Assembly (NCBI GenBank): GCA_038503035.1
Contig: JAVSML010000027.1
Span: forward strand, 2,212,355-2,276,354
Length of the DNA: 64,000 nucleotides
From: Crocodylus rhombifer
Lineage: Eukaryota > Chordata > Crocodylia > Crocodylidae
Direction: 5' to 3'
A program made the position numbers and the translations under genes. The notes below the pieces were generated by a model. It did not search any database, was not told the DNA's origin, and saw only the letters and a list, made by a program, of their open reading frames with translations. This document shows, piece after piece, positions 35,809-49,100 of the stretch (position 1 is the first letter of the stretch; each line of letters begins with the position of its first letter).

Positions 35809-36296
35809 ATACGTGTGAGTCATTTTTTTAATTGTATTTTTTTAATTGCTGCAAATAGCCCATGAAAGATTGTTTAGTCTGTCTTCTTTTTACTTTATTG
35901 GCAGTAGTTGTCAATGAGAATGCAGAGAGAGGGAACATGGCAGATATTATTGTTAGGAGCTCTGAAGGTATAAAATTTGGAGAATTGTTTTTATTTATAT
36001 TAGGCCATTGTGCTTTTGCTGAAAAGAATAAATGAATAAGGGATTTTATAGCCATAAAACATTTTAAAAGTATATTTTAATTGGGAGAATTCCATCCTCA
36101 CAATGAAACCCCATGTTAAATTGTGGACCACTGTTATATACTACAATTTTTTAGCCATGAGCAGTATAGACTAAAGATAGAAGCAACCCCTAGTTGCTTC
36201 TTGCTTTGGAAATGGCTTTTGGCATGGAAGGGGGCATGTAATTCTCATGTATTTAGTTGATAAAGGTTCTGTAAGAAATCTTAGTCTTTCATATAC

Positions 36297-37050
36297 TTGG
36301 GGCATGTCTACACATCTAAGCACAACTAAATTTACTGCATATTAAGCTAATGCACAGTAAGTGATTTTTGTCTACACGTGTTGGGACTTGGCACTAAATC
36401 TAGTGCCAAGTTCCTCCAACCCTGCCATGTGCCTCTGTGGCCACTGGGGGTGGGAGATGGGGTGTGGGGAGAGGAAGGAGCTCCAGTCTCTGGGTGTAAG
36501 CAGCAGCATGGAGCAGGTGCTGGCCCTGCTGCCAGAAACAGCCAGGAAGCAGCCCTGGGGAGATCTTAGGGCTGGGCAGGGAGAGCAGCAGGCTGCAGCC
36601 CTTTGCCACACTCACCCGTGGCCAAGCAGGAGCTCTGGCTAGGGGACAGGACTGGTAGAGGCAACCTGCGTCCCCTCCAGGAGGCACACAAGGACTGCAG
36701 TGCTCCAAGGTCCTGGCGTGTGTGCTCCAGAGCACAAAATGGCTGGAGGCTTTTATAGCATGCAACTAGGGGCTGACATAGAGCAGACCATCCCTGTGGC
36801 AGGAGAGGCACCCAGGAGCCCTGGGGCTGGGCTCAGGGTAGCCCCCTAGCAGCTAAGCAGACCTGGCACAGAAGTTACTGCGCTTTAACTAATCACACCT
36901 AAATTTTGTACCTGCACATGCCGGTATCAAATTTAGGTGTGATTAGCCATATTTTCTGAGCAGTAAAGCATGCACATGTAGACACATGCCCATGCTGTAC
37001 AGTATATTAAGTTTGTTCATATTAACGCATCTCATGTAGATGCACTCACA
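36297..37050. mobile_element. Non-autonomous DNA transposon (hAT-like)
   Basis: The ends read ggggcatgtctacaca and tgtagatgcactc, imperfect reverse complements in the same style as the 41,171-42,302 element. Inside is a GC-rich core (36,400-36,860) between AT-rich arms. The arms share an inverted word, aatcacacctaaattt / aaatttaggtgtgatt (36,890-36,950). GC-rich open frames on both strands are not genes. Confidence 0.5.
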
Positions 37051-38065
37051 GTATTCTTAATCATTGGACAAGTACAGGGTACAAGTACAGGGTGGGTACA
37101 GGTTTAAAGTTTACAGAACACCCATGTATTCTTGGTCCATGAAATAGCCTCTGTAAGTAGGAGTCACATCTTTGTGCTGCACATTCGATTGAAGTATATT
37201 CACTTCTTGTTCTTTTATTCCTTGGTTTGTTGTTGGCATTTGTCAGGAGGTCAAAATAAGACAACGTGCCATAATTACTTCCTGAAGGGGAAAAAGAATT
37301 TGAGAAATAAATATAATTAACTTTAAAAAATGAATTAAAGAAAATAATTGCCAGAATTACTATTTTCTCCCTAAATTCAATGCTGCTAAAAACTTAGAAA
37401 AATCTAAATCCTAATTTTGGAAACTGTCCTATAATTCTAAAACTTGAAGAAAAAAAAAATCCCAAATCCTCAGAACTTCATGAAAAATGCAGAGATAAAA
37501 TATGAAAATTTATCAGGGAATATTTTTCTGAGCTCTTGAGAAATTTTTCTTAGGGGAAACTTCTGTCATAGAATAAGTGAAAGGTACACTATAAATGGTA
37601 TGAGAAGATGCTCAATATGTGTAGTTTTGTAAGTGTAGAGTGATAAGTGTGTTTCTAATAAAATTTGTAAATAATTATAATAAAGGTTCCCATAAGCATC
37701 TCAACTTTTTGACTAAGATCAAGAGTTTTTGGCACCAAGGGGTGGATGTCAGGGCTAGCTCTGGCCTGATATTGCAGTGCCTCCAGGCCAGGTACCAGTT
37801 CCCTGTGGAGGGAACACCCACCCATTTTTTAAAGGTTTCCATCAATATGTTTGCCAATATAGGCCATGTGTTTTATAGTCATGCTCAAAGTTAGCTGTAG
37901 TTAATCAACTTCATAGTTTGTTTCCATCGCTGAGCACACACTGCTTTTGGCACCAGTTTAATGATACACAATGCATTTTAATGAGGTTTCCTTGTATGTA
38001 AAAGTAAGATGAGGAGCTTTTTTCCCCCTATGCTGATTAGGAGAAAAACCTAATCTTATAAGTAG

Positions 38066-39300
38066 TGTGGCAGGCTTGCCTATCTTTGTCTGGTTCCTCA
38101 GGCTTAGAGAATTGCCAAAACAAGTGGTGGGGCAAACCCACCAATTGGAGACCAGCAGAGGAGGAGCCTTGGGAGGAGTCTGCCCTGCTCCGACATCAGG
38201 GTGAGGTGAGGAGTGGACCTAATTGAAGACTGCACTCCACCTCCCCCCCAATTGGCCAGTCTTCAATTTTGGGGTGGAGCTCCAAAAGGGTGTATAAGGA
38301 GCTGTGTGCACAGCAAGTGGAGGAGACGACAAGAGATGGAGAAGAAAGAAGCTGGGGCTGGGGAAGAGCTGGGGAAGAGCCACCCAGGGGGCACTTCCAG
38401 GTGCCTTGAAAAGCCCAAAAACTCCACTGTCAGATGGGAGCAACAGGTGGCCACGTCCCCAACCCCTTGCCATGAGAGTGCAGGTGTCACTGCACAGAGA
38501 GTCCACTAGGGATCAGGACCTTGGGAGCTGGGTGAGGTGGTTCAGGTCTCCAACCCTGGCACGAGGCTGGACGGTATAGGCGTCGCTGCAAGGAGGGTCT
38601 GAGAGGGACCGGGAACCGGGGGGGTGGCACTCGAGGCAGCTCAGGTCTCCAACCCAGGCAGAAGCCCAGCACCAGTGCAGATGCTGCTGCACGATGAGTC
38701 ATTGTTGGGCCAAGGCCCTTGGAGGGGGAAGGGGACAATTTGGGCCCCATTCCCCACTGCCGGGTGTGAGAGCCTGTGGGTAGCACAGGCTCTGCAATAC
38801 AGTGGGCCTGTACTGGAGCCCCAACCCTGGGCATGCATGAGGTGGCCCAGGTCCACAACCTGCTGAGAAGGATGAGTCATTTGGGTGTGTGAATGAGCCA
38901 CACACCCAAGGCAGGGACTGAGGCAGAGCACCCACTGTAGAAGCCACTTGCTTAGCTGGGACAAAACCCTTGCTGGACCCTACTCACCAGGAAGCGTGGG
39001 TTCTCGGACAAGGGGTCCCACCATGGAGGGACACAGTGGATAGCCCCATCAGAGGGGGTTTATGCTAGAGAGAGAGAGAGACTCCTCTAGAAGAGGTGGG
39101 TATTTGGGATTACCATACATTTTGGAGTATTTATTAATTGCTTGCTGCTTCTTATATTTTAGAGTGTGTATTAACTTTTTATTGTGCTTTAGATTTTGGG
39201 GTGCTTACCCATTGATTGTTGGGACATGCTTACACTCTGGGGATCTGTGAGCGAGGTTTCTCTCATGCATCTTGGGGGACTGCTATACTTACCTGTTCTG
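38066..39300 (+). repeat. LTR-like block (possible ERV or Gypsy LTR)
   Basis: Starts TGTGGCAGGC and carries a promoter-like tgtataagga at 38,291-38,300, followed by purine-rich and GC-rich sequence with an (AG)n run near 39,068. This resembles the composition of the solo-LTR candidate at 13.3 kb. The downstream boundary is unclear because a CR1 begins at about 39,317. Open frames of 60-123 codons on both strands reflect base composition. Confidence 0.35.
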
Positions 39301-39316
39301 TTATTTGCTGACTTGA

Positions 39317-40434
39317 TTTCATAGACATTAGGGCTGGAAGGGACCTCGGAAGATCATCAAGTCCAGCCCCCTCACCCAGGGGTAGGAAGTCAGGAACCCC
39401 ACCACCATAGGATCCCAGAAAGATAAATACCCAAATGTCTCTTGAAGGCATTCAAAGTAGGTGCTTGAACCACCCCCAGCATTAGCCTATTCCATACCCT
39501 GGGGGCTCAGATAGTAAAGAAGTTCTTCCTTATGTCCGGCCTGAAAGAGTCATGGAGGAGTTTGTGACTGTTTGAACTAGTCATCCCTTGGTGCGCTCTG
39601 GTGAACAGACATTCCCCCAGATCCTGGTGAGCACCCCTGATAAACTTACAGGCAGCCACCAGATCACCCCTGAGCCTATGCTTTTCCAGGCTAAAGAATC
39701 CCATAGCTCTCAGCCTCTCATCATAAGGTCTGTTTTCCTGACTTCTGATCATGCACGTGGCTTTCCTCTGGACTCTCTCAAGCTTCTACACATCTTTTTA
39801 AATTGTGGAGCCCAAAACTGAACGCGGTACTACAGCTGCGGCCTCACCAAGGCCGAGTACAACAGGAGAATGAGACCTGGGATTTGCTTGAGAAGCATCT
39901 ATGGATGCAAGCCAGCATTTTGCTCACTTTACTAGCTGCAGCATCACATTGATAGCTCATGTTCATCTTGTGGTCAATCATGACCCCTAAGTCCCTTTCA
40001 TCCATAGCGCTAGCCAGCATAGCACTGCCGAGCCTATAAGCATGTTGCGGGTTTTTCTTCCCAAGGTGCAAAACCTTGCATTTTTCGGTGTTAAACACCA
40101 TCAAGTTCTCATCCACCCATTTTCTGAGCCTGTCAAGGTCAGCCTGGATCACCCTCCTGTCCTCAGGTGTGGATGCTTTACCCCAAAGTTTGGTGTCATT
40201 GGCAAACTTCGCCAGTCCACTTCTGATACCAATGTCCACATCATTAAAGAAGATGTTGACTAGTATAGGCCCAAGGACAGAGCCCTGAGGGATCCCGCTG
40301 GTCACGGTGCACCACAATGATTGACTTCCATCAGCTACCACTCTCTGGGTCCAACCACAGAGCCAATTCTCCAGCCAGTGGATCATGTTGAAGCCGAGGC
40401 CACTGTTAGCCAGTTTTGCCAAGAGGTGACCATG
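39317..40434 (-). mobile_element. CR1 LINE, 5'-truncated (copy A)
   Basis: The plus strand begins with the CR1 3' end (tcatagacattagggctgg, then aagggacctc) and continues into reverse transcriptase on the minus strand. The longest clean frame (39,844-40,422) contains SGIPQGSVLGPIL and then FANDTKLWG, where the FADD catalytic motif has become FAND. A frameshift separates the C-terminal part (39,507-39,752). The element is truncated in motif A's neighbourhood (at AKLAN). It was never autonomous after insertion. Confidence 0.9.
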
Positions 40435-40790
40435 GGAGTTAAATATATTATATGTAAATATTTATCTTTATCACCTATCCAGGTTATTCTATTCCCTCCC
40501 CTTTTATTCTGCACCTGAATAAGCCAAGTATATAGTTAATATAGTGTCCTGTTCTTTCTCTATACAGAGACCAGAGAAAGGGAAGCTGTGAGCAAGCTGC
40601 AGTTTTCATCTCTAGCATGTAAGTCCTGATGACCCTCTCCTCCTATTGGAGAGGGGAGTACACACTTTGGCACACCCAGGTTAGACTAAGTAAATATGAT
40701 TGATATGGGCTCAGATTTTTCATCCAGCTCTCAGATATGTGTGAGGGAAATGTGCAAATTAATCAAGGTACAGTTAAAGTGATGTAGTTC
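40435..40790. other. Anonymous AT-rich sequence
   Basis: Nothing recognisable between the CR1 and the Penelope-like repeat. Confidence 0.4.
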
Positions 40791-42870
40791 TGATGGTCCA
40801 GGAAATATGCAAGAGTTTTTGTGGATGATAGCTTTTATTGAACCAACTGCATGGTTGGGATAGATTTAGACAAGTTTTCAGGTACCACAGAACTCTTCCT
40901 AAGGTGTCTGGGAGACAAGCAGGCACAGCAGAGCTAAATAGCAGATGAAACAAAGGTTTGTGTGAAATTCCATACATTTCTTAGGAGGGCAGGATGTAAG
41001 AGAAATTATCATGTAGCCAATAGACAAGAAAGATCTAGTAGAAATCTGATAAGTGGAGAGTAGGGATCATTCAGGAGGGCCATTATTACCTGTGAAGTGC
41101 AGAAATTAGTGACTCTCAAGTAAATTATAATAGACCATGAAGTCAGTGTCTATGTTAAATCCCTTGTTCTCAGTGGGTGCATCTACATGTACAAATGCTT
41201 CTGGATGGGTTTACTTTGCAGAGTAAACCCAACCTGGGGAGGTGTCTACATGTGCAGGCATTTGGGAGCATCTCAAAGAAGGATGCTCCTGCCCTGCTGT
41301 GCCCCGTGACTCATAGTTTCATAGTAGCTAGAGTCGGAAGGGACCTAGGAAGATCATCTAGTCAGGGGGATTTCCAGACTCCCTGTGGGTGCTATTCCAA
41401 GGACTGGCAGGGAGCATGGGGCCAGGAGACATCCTAGCAAGGGCAGGGAGATTGCTCCCTGCCCTGGGAGTTGCCTGCTGCCAGGGTGGGCTCCAATGCC
41501 AGAGCCCAGGCTGAGACAATGTCCTCTTGCCCCAGCAGCAGGGACCTCCTGGCCCTAGCTCCCTGACTGGGGGCAGGGAACTTGGAAAGAACTTAATGGG
41601 TGGGGGTGGTACCAGCCCCTCCTGTGAACCACCTGTGGGGCAGCTAGCAGTGTGGCTGGCTGGACAGGGACCTGCCCCTCCATATCAGACTGTTCCCAGC
41701 CAGCTCCAGGAGGCATGTACAGACTTCTCCACACATCCAGGGGCTGGCCAGGAACTGTCTTGGTCTGCACATGCTGCCTGGAGTTGGCTAGGAAGTGTCC
41801 CATTTTGGACAGTTACCAGCCAGTTCCAGGCTGCATGCACAGACTTCCCCATGCAGCCCGGGGCTGGCCAAAAAGTGTCTTGGTCTGGGGCAGGTCCCAG
41901 ACAGCTCTAGGTTGGGTGGGAAACCTTCCCCATGCAGGGACTTCCTGGTCCCAGCTCCACAATCAGAGCAGGGGCTGGGAGATTGCTCCCTGGCCCTGGG
42001 AGCTGCTTGCTGCCAGGTGAGCTCCAGTGGCAGAGCTCAGGCTGGGATAGCCTTCCACCCTGTGCTGCCCAGCTGACCAAGAGCAAATTTGCTCCCATTC
42101 AGGCAACTACACATGCCTTACTACAGAGTAGAGCAAATTCCTGTGCAGTAAGGGTTTGCATGTGTAGACAATGATGCTTACGGCACAGTAATTGGCTCTA
42201 CTGTGCCATAAGTGCAGGGTAAAGCATCTTGTAGGTAATCATTTTTGCAGGGTAAAGTGCCTTTGCTATACAGGGTGCTGTCTTGTGTAGATGCACCCAG
42301 TGTCCAATACGCAAATACCATTTTATTCCCAGGCTCCTCTTTTGAAGAGAAGCCTGGGAAATTCCATTAAGCATGAGAATTGTAAGGTCAGATGGAGTGA
42401 TTATTCTACGAAAAATGTTTGCTTACTTACAATGTAGTGTCTCTATTGCAGCCCCCCTGCCTTTTTTTTTTTAGTGATCATTTATTCTGTGCATAGTTTT
42501 TGATTGGTTTCACCTATATACTTACCATGAAGGCATCTGGTATACTGGATGAGTTGCATCTGATTCTGGGTAGACATATATATGATCTATGAATTTTGAT
42601 ATTTTTATTGTGGGGAGTGTTTGTTGTGGCAGTAGGAATGAGTTTACAGGTCTGGTATTTATTGTTAAGGAAAGGATGAATCCCATTAGATCCCAGTGGA
42701 CCAGTGGGGAGTTTGCTTCTGATGATGAGTTCAGCAAGGTTGGGTGGGGGCAGGGGCAGTCTGAAGGCCAGGATTGGGCAGACGGAATATTTCTCTCAAA
42801 GTCTGGTCTTTTTACAGTGGTGGCTGTGTGTTGGCAAATTAAAAAAATATTTAGGACCAAAGCCTGCCCT
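40791..42870 (-). mobile_element. Penelope-like element remnant split by a hAT-like insertion (copy 1)
   Basis: The flanks of the 41,171-42,302 element appear to belong to one older repeat (40,791-41,170 and 42,303-42,870). On the minus strand near 42,510-42,530 the translation includes GKYIGETNQKL, the second half of a GIY-YIG endonuclease motif, which is typical of Penelope-like elements. The second copy (53.6-54.1 kb) reads WYVGETKQKL at the same place. No reverse transcriptase is visible. Confidence 0.5.
41171..42302. mobile_element. Non-autonomous hAT-like DNA transposon
   Basis: The left end CAGTGGGTGCATCTACAT and the reverse complement of the right end, CACTGGGTGCATCTACAC, match at most positions. 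The core is GC-rich with internally repeated phrases (ccagctccagg, ctggccagg). A short CR1 3'-end fragment (tcatagtttcatagtagctag, 41,311-41,372) lies inside. I could not confirm an 8-bp target duplication. The frames of 60-127 codons are not genes. Confidence 0.6.
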
Positions 42871-42902
42871 CAGTTGCCATGACAAAGTTGGATTCAGGAA
42901 TA

Positions 42903-43220
42903 TAGGCATTATGGTCTCCTATACACGAGCACTGAGGCTGCTCCAATGCAGTGCAATTCTAGTTAGTCAAGTCTACTCTGATGCATCAAGTCTGCTGAAG
43001 TGTGACAATTGCCGTGCTCCAGCAGCCTCCTGCGTCTCGTGTATCTGCATCTCAGCACTTAAAAATGGCAGCGGGGGTGCTTGAACTAAAACTTGATGAA
43101 CGAACTTTAGTTCAAGCAACCCCACCACCATTTTTAAGTCTGGGGGTGCTGATGCACAAGATGCAGCAGTACTTTAATTAGAGCGGCTCTCAAAGCCACT
43201 CCAATTAAGTGCTGCCCCCA
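42903..43220. repeat. Foldback miniature element with strong hairpin
   Basis: The strongest part is 43,058-43,090 against 43,106-43,139: about 33 bases pair around a 15-base loop. The outer arms continue more weakly (gcatctcagcac against gtgctgatgc). No coding content. Confidence 0.6.
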
Positions 43221-46011
43221 CTCTCAGAGCACATGTATGAATGTCCGTTATCCCTATGGTTGCACGTTAGCATTATTCCACTCATGTTACAATGATAAAG
43301 ACCTGTTGAAAACAATAGTTTCTGCCTGGCTGAGACAAAAGAAAATTTGTCTTCTAACATGGATGCAAACATTAAATTAAGTGAAAGCAGCATCATAAGT
43401 TTACAGTATTTTAGGTAACTTTCTCCTTTTGTTATTGTGAAGAAAAAAATTGGAAGAAAAAAAACCCCTAATGTATTTTCCGAGGACCTGAAAAACTTGA
43501 ACCTAAAATCCCAGAGTAAATTAGAAAGATATTTTCATAGATTCACTTTGTTGAGTGGGAAAAATTGATTATGTAAATAAATGTTTTACAATCTCTTATT
43601 CTTGTTAGTAGTTTGAATTATTTCAATTTCTTGATGTTTCTGTTCATTCTGAAAGCAGAGTTCCTTTGTAGTGTATTATACTTACTAATGCAACATCCAA
43701 ATTTGCAGTATTCCAGGGTTTCCATAAGCCAAACATAAGTCTGAGTCCTGCAGTTGAATCACATAAATGGACTTCAGAGTTTCTTGCTGCATACAGAAAC
43801 AGTGATCTGCCTGATCACAGGGCAGTGTCACAGGTTAAGTTTCCCAAAGTGCACAGTGACACTAAGGAGAGTTTTGCCACTGATACGAACAAGAACAGAA
43901 TCGGACTCCTTGCAGCTTGGCATAACTAATTAAAGCTACTTTTTAAATATTTGATTGCAAAGAAGTAGTTTTTGTAGAATTCAAGTGAAACTGATTTATT
44001 GGATATCTATTAAAGCTGTTGTACTTTCTACAACATTATCATTTTAAGCAGTTTTTATAAAAGAAAAAATGCATATTTAAAAACACAGGTTTTTCTTTCT
44101 ATACTTTCTGTAGGTGATTTCTGTAGAACATCCACTAATTTTTCTTTCAAACTGTTTCTGAGTCACAAGGGTTATTTGTTATGGTTTCATTTATCATAGT
44201 GTCATTTTATTTCAGCATTGTCATGTGAATAATAGGCAATCAGGGCTGAAACTTTTCAAAATTGCAGCCCTCTAGATGCTACAATTAAATCTATTACAAA
44301 CCTAGAATAAACAGTTTTTAATCACATTAAACATTCCTGTTACATTATATCATTCCGTTTTGTTATGATGGAAATCTGAAGTCCACGGAGCACTTTGAGA
44401 AATAAAACTACCATTTGTGCAGAGCTACCGCTTAGCCTGATTAATAAACTGAAGCTCAGAAAATGATGTGCATGAAAACAGCTGTTCTTGCCAATAATGA
44501 CATTTTATTTTCAATTTTAGTACTAACACTGTGTCAATCTAAACAATACTTAAGTACATTATGTAAGTCTAACAGCGCTGACACAACATAAAACAAGATG
44601 TGCCATTTTGGGGGGGGGGTGGGAAATGAAAGTAAACAGTGCTAAGAGGCAAAGCAATTGTAGCTGTGCAGCAGCTGGTGATGAGCCATTGCCATCATGA
44701 AGAGGAATGCAATGCACAGAACAATGGCGCTGCCCAATTAAGTCACTTGGAGAGAATTTAAAAATCAAACATAAATTAAACAAGCTAATGTTGATGTCCT
44801 CTTCATCTAACTGAAGGGTGTGATATTACATATATTGTGCGTATCTACATGTCGTCCTATGGCAATGTAGAGGCTCACTACGGTGTTGTAGCAATCACAT
44901 GGGTCTACATGTGATTGCCATCTACGTCTCTGTAGCATAGCAGTATCCCCCAGTATAGCACACCACTACAGCGATGTAGTGGTTAAATCTAACTATGTGC
45001 TGCACACACAGCACAGTAACCGTCCATGCTGCTATGTGCTTCCAAAAGGAAGTACTAAAGCATGATGTCGTAGCAACGTTGCCATATGGTAACATGTAAC
45101 ATGTAACATGTAGCACATATTGGAAGGTAAGGTACAGAAAAGCCAATCTGTTGTAAGCCCCTTTAATTGTTTTCCTTTTAATTGTTTTTAATATTCCTAA
45201 AGGACCTTGCAGAGTTTCATCATTTTTATCTATAGAATATAGGTCTAAGAATCTCAAAATTAATCTGACTTTTAAGAAGACCGTGTTTAGAAAATTAGTT
45301 AAAAATCATTCTACGTAAAACAGTGAATTGTAAATATTTGGGTTTCTATTGCATTTATTGTAATTAATCTTGAATTATTCCACAGTGTAAGCGTTTCTTC
45401 TAAAAACAGTACTTGTTACCCTTACTGCTGTTTGAGTACACTCAGAAAATAATTGTGTCAGTTGCAAGCAAATCTGTACCACTGTCACAATGTCCTTACC
45501 CTCCCAGTAGTGAAATCATTAACATATTTCTCTTATTTTATATCTTCAGTGAGCTCTAAAGTGGTTGTAGATTGAGAATCACTTCAAACACATATTGGCA
45601 AACCAAAGCGCTCCACACATAAACAGTGCAAGTTCTCTTTCCTTCCTGACCTTTTCTAATGTGCATGCAAGTACTAGGTTTAGACTAACAGATCCTGATG
45701 CATGTATCCTATGGATACACAGGAGCTACTAAAAGACTGCTTGAGAAAGTAGCTGCTCAGTAGATAATATTTGTTAGAGGCAACTTCAGCTGTATATTTT
45801 TAGTTTGTTATACTAAGTTGATTCATCAAGTAGTTGTCAAGTTTAATAAGCTTCTGGATCACAGGCTCATCCATATTCCTGATTCTCCAACTCACAAAAC
45901 CTATCCGCATACATAGTTAATGGTAGATATCATAGGCTACAACAGACTTCACATTTTTCTGGGGAGAAGCCATTTTATCCCAGAACAAAGTGCAATCATT
46001 CAAATGTCCAT
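43221..46011. other. AT-rich sequence, possible conserved non-coding segment
   Basis: No gene seen. 44,640-44,830 is a non-repetitive-looking block with dense transcription-factor-like words (CAGCAGCTGGTG E-box, AACAATGG SOX-type, CAATTAAGTCACTT homeodomain-type). It is only a candidate conserved element. A small element with tctacatgt words occupies about 44,840-45,120. Confidence 0.3.
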
Positions 46012-46126
46012 ATCCATAGACTCATAGATGAAGGGTTGGAGGGGCCCTGAGCAGATCATCAAGTCTGACTCCCTGCCTGGGGCAGGAATGAATACTGGGC
46101 TCATATGACCCCTAGTAAGTTTAAGC

Positions 46127-49100
46127 TCATATGAGCTTACCTACCCCAGCTAGGTAGTTATTAAGCCTCCTTTTAAAGACCCCTAAGGTAGGAGCGAGCA
46201 CCACTTCCATTGGAAGCTGGTTCCAGATCCTGGCTGCCCTGACTGTGAAGTAGTGCCTACTGATGTCTAGCCTGAATCTACTGTCAATTAACTTGTGACC
46301 ATTATTTCTTGTAACTCTGGGAGGCACTCGGGGGGAAAAGGGTCTCACCCATTGTCCTCTGGTCCCCTGCTGGTAAGTTTATAGATGGATAATAGATCCC
46401 CTCTCAGTTTTCTCTTGTGAAGGCTGAACAGGTTCAGGTCCCATAGCCTCTCCTCATAGGGCCTGCCCTTCTGTCCTCTGATCATGCAAGTGGCCCTCCT
46501 CTGGACCCTCTCGATGCTGGCCTCATCCCTCCTGAAGTGTGGTAACCAGAACTGGACACAGTACTCCAACTGTGGCCTGACCAGTGTCTCATAGAGGGGG
46601 AGGATCACCTCCTTGGACCTGCTCATGATGCATCTGTGGATACATGACAAGGTGTGGTTAGCCTTGCTGACCGTGTCCTCACATTGGCAGCCCATGTTCA
46701 TTTTAGAATTGATAATGACTCCGAGATCCCTTTCTGCCACTGTGCTTTGGAGAAGGGAGTTCCCCAGGCTATAGGTATGCTGCTGGTTCTTTCTGCCCAA
46801 GTGCAGTATCCCATCCTATTCACATTCACCCACCCTGTAACCTGTCCAGGTCCAGTTGTATCCTGTCCCTCCCTTCTAGCGCTCTTCTAGTGCCCACTTC
46901 ACCCCAGATCTTGCTGTCATCAGTGAATTTGAACAGGGTGCTTTTTACCCCCTTGTTCCAGTTGCTAATAAAGAAATTGAACAGTACAGGCCCAAGGACT
47001 GCCCTGGGGGACTCCACTGCCCATATCCCTCCAGGTCAAATATGACCCATCAACCACCACTCTCTTGGTGCGGCCCCCTAGCCAATTTGTGACCCATTTG
47101 ACTGTGTAGGCATCTAGCTTTTTAATGAGAATCGGGTGGGAGACAATGTCAAAGACCTTCCTGAAGTCCAGAAAGACTATATCCACTGTGAAACCTGTGT
47201 CCTGTGATTTAGTGACCCGATCGTAGAAAGCTATCAGATTGGTCTGACAGGACCTGCCCTTAATGAACCCATGCTGGTTGCCCTTGAGCATCCTCCCCCT
47301 GGCTGGTCCCTCACAGATGTGCTCCTGGATAATTTTCTCAGAGAGCTTCCCCAGGAGCAAAATAAGACTAATGGGCCTACAGTTACCTGGGTCCTCCCTC
47401 CTCCCCTTTTTGAAAATGGGGACCACATTGGCCTTCTTCCAGTCTTCTGGCACCTGGCCAGAGCACCACAAGTGCTTGTAAAGCTGTGCCAGGGGCCCTG
47501 CAATGACCCCTGCCAATTCCCTCAGCACCCTAGGGTGGAGAGTATGTGGACCTGCTGATTTGAACATGTCCAGCCCCTCCAGAAATTCCCTAACTCAGTC
47601 TGACCCTAGGCCTGGTGGAGTCACTCCTGAGTCCATCCTGAATCCTGGTGGGGGAGAAGTCACGGTCCTTGCTTAGAAAAATGGAGCCAAAGAATTTGAT
47701 AAAAAGGTCTGCTTTTTCATCTGGTGCAACCACCAGATTGCCAAGCATATCCTGCAGGGGGCCCACATTGCCGGGTGCCTTCTTTTTACCCCCTATGTAT
47801 TTAAAAAAGTACTTCTTGTTGTTCTTGATCCTTGTTGCTAGCCCTAATTCCATCATTGACTCCATGATGAACATGGGCTGGCAGTGTGGAGAGGCAGTTA
47901 GGAAGGCCAACCACACCTTGGCATGCATCCACAGATGCATCTCGAGCAGGTCCAAAGAGGTGATCCTCCCTCTCTATGCAGCACTGGTCAAGCCACAGCT
48001 GGAGTACTGCATCCAGTTCTGGGCGCTACACTTCAAGAGGGATGTTGACAGCATGGAGAGGGTCCAGAGGAGGGCTGCTCGTATGATCAGGGGACAACAG
48101 GGCAGGCCCTATGAGGAGAGGCTACGGGACCTGAACCTGTTCAGCCTCCAAAAGAGAAGGCTGAGGGGGGATCTTGTGGCCTGTTATAAACTAGTCAGGG
48201 GGGATCAGCAGGCATTGGGGGAGTCACTGTTCCCCCAAGCACCGCCAGGAGTGACCAGGAATAACGGTCACAAGCTGGCAGAGGGTAGGTTTAGGTTAGA
48301 TATCAGGAGGCGCTACTTCACAGTCAGGGCGGCTAGGGTCTGGAACCAGCTTCCAAGAGAAGTGGTGCAGGCTCCTACCCCGGGGGTGTTCAAGAGGAGG
48401 TTAGATGAACATCTTGCTGGGGTCATTTGACCCCAGTATTCTTTCCTGCCATGGCAGGGGGTCAGACTAGATGATCTGCTCAGGTCCCTTCTGACCCTAG
48501 AAACTATGAAACTATCTCCGCCTTAGCCTTCCTAACAGCCTCCCTACAGACTCGCGCTATGGAGGTATAATCCTCTTTGGTGATAGCCCCTCCTTCCACT
48601 GGATGTATGCCTCCTTTTTGGCTTTCAGATGTTCCTGAGTGCCTTTGGTGAGCCAAGGGGGATTTTGAGCACTCTTGGCCCCTTTGACGAGCACTCTTGG
48701 CCCCTTTGACTTCTGTTGGGACTGTCACCCCTTGGGCTCAGAGGATCGTCTCCTTAAGGAACAACCACTCATCCTGGACACCTAGTTCACCTACTCTCTG
48801 GGACCACAGTGCCTCTTCTACCAATCTCCTCAACTCATTAAAGTCAGCCCTCCTGAAGTCAAGGGCTACTGCTTTGCTGAAGGCCCTTGATGCTCTGTGC
48901 TGGATGGTGAGTTCCAGTAGGTGATGATCACTATCACCCAGGTGGTCAAGAACCTGGAGTCCCCTCACCAGGTCATCACCTGTGGGCAGGACCAGGTCCA
49001 GCAGGGCATTCCCCCTGGTGGGACTGTGCACCTTCTGGGTTAGGTGGAGGTCTTGTATCCCAGCAAGGAACCTACATGTGTGGTCAGACCTGGATGACTG

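Noticed and set aside
36361..36842. Cluster of GC-rich open frames on both strands
   Set aside because: They are the core of a non-autonomous DNA transposon, open on both strands because of base composition.
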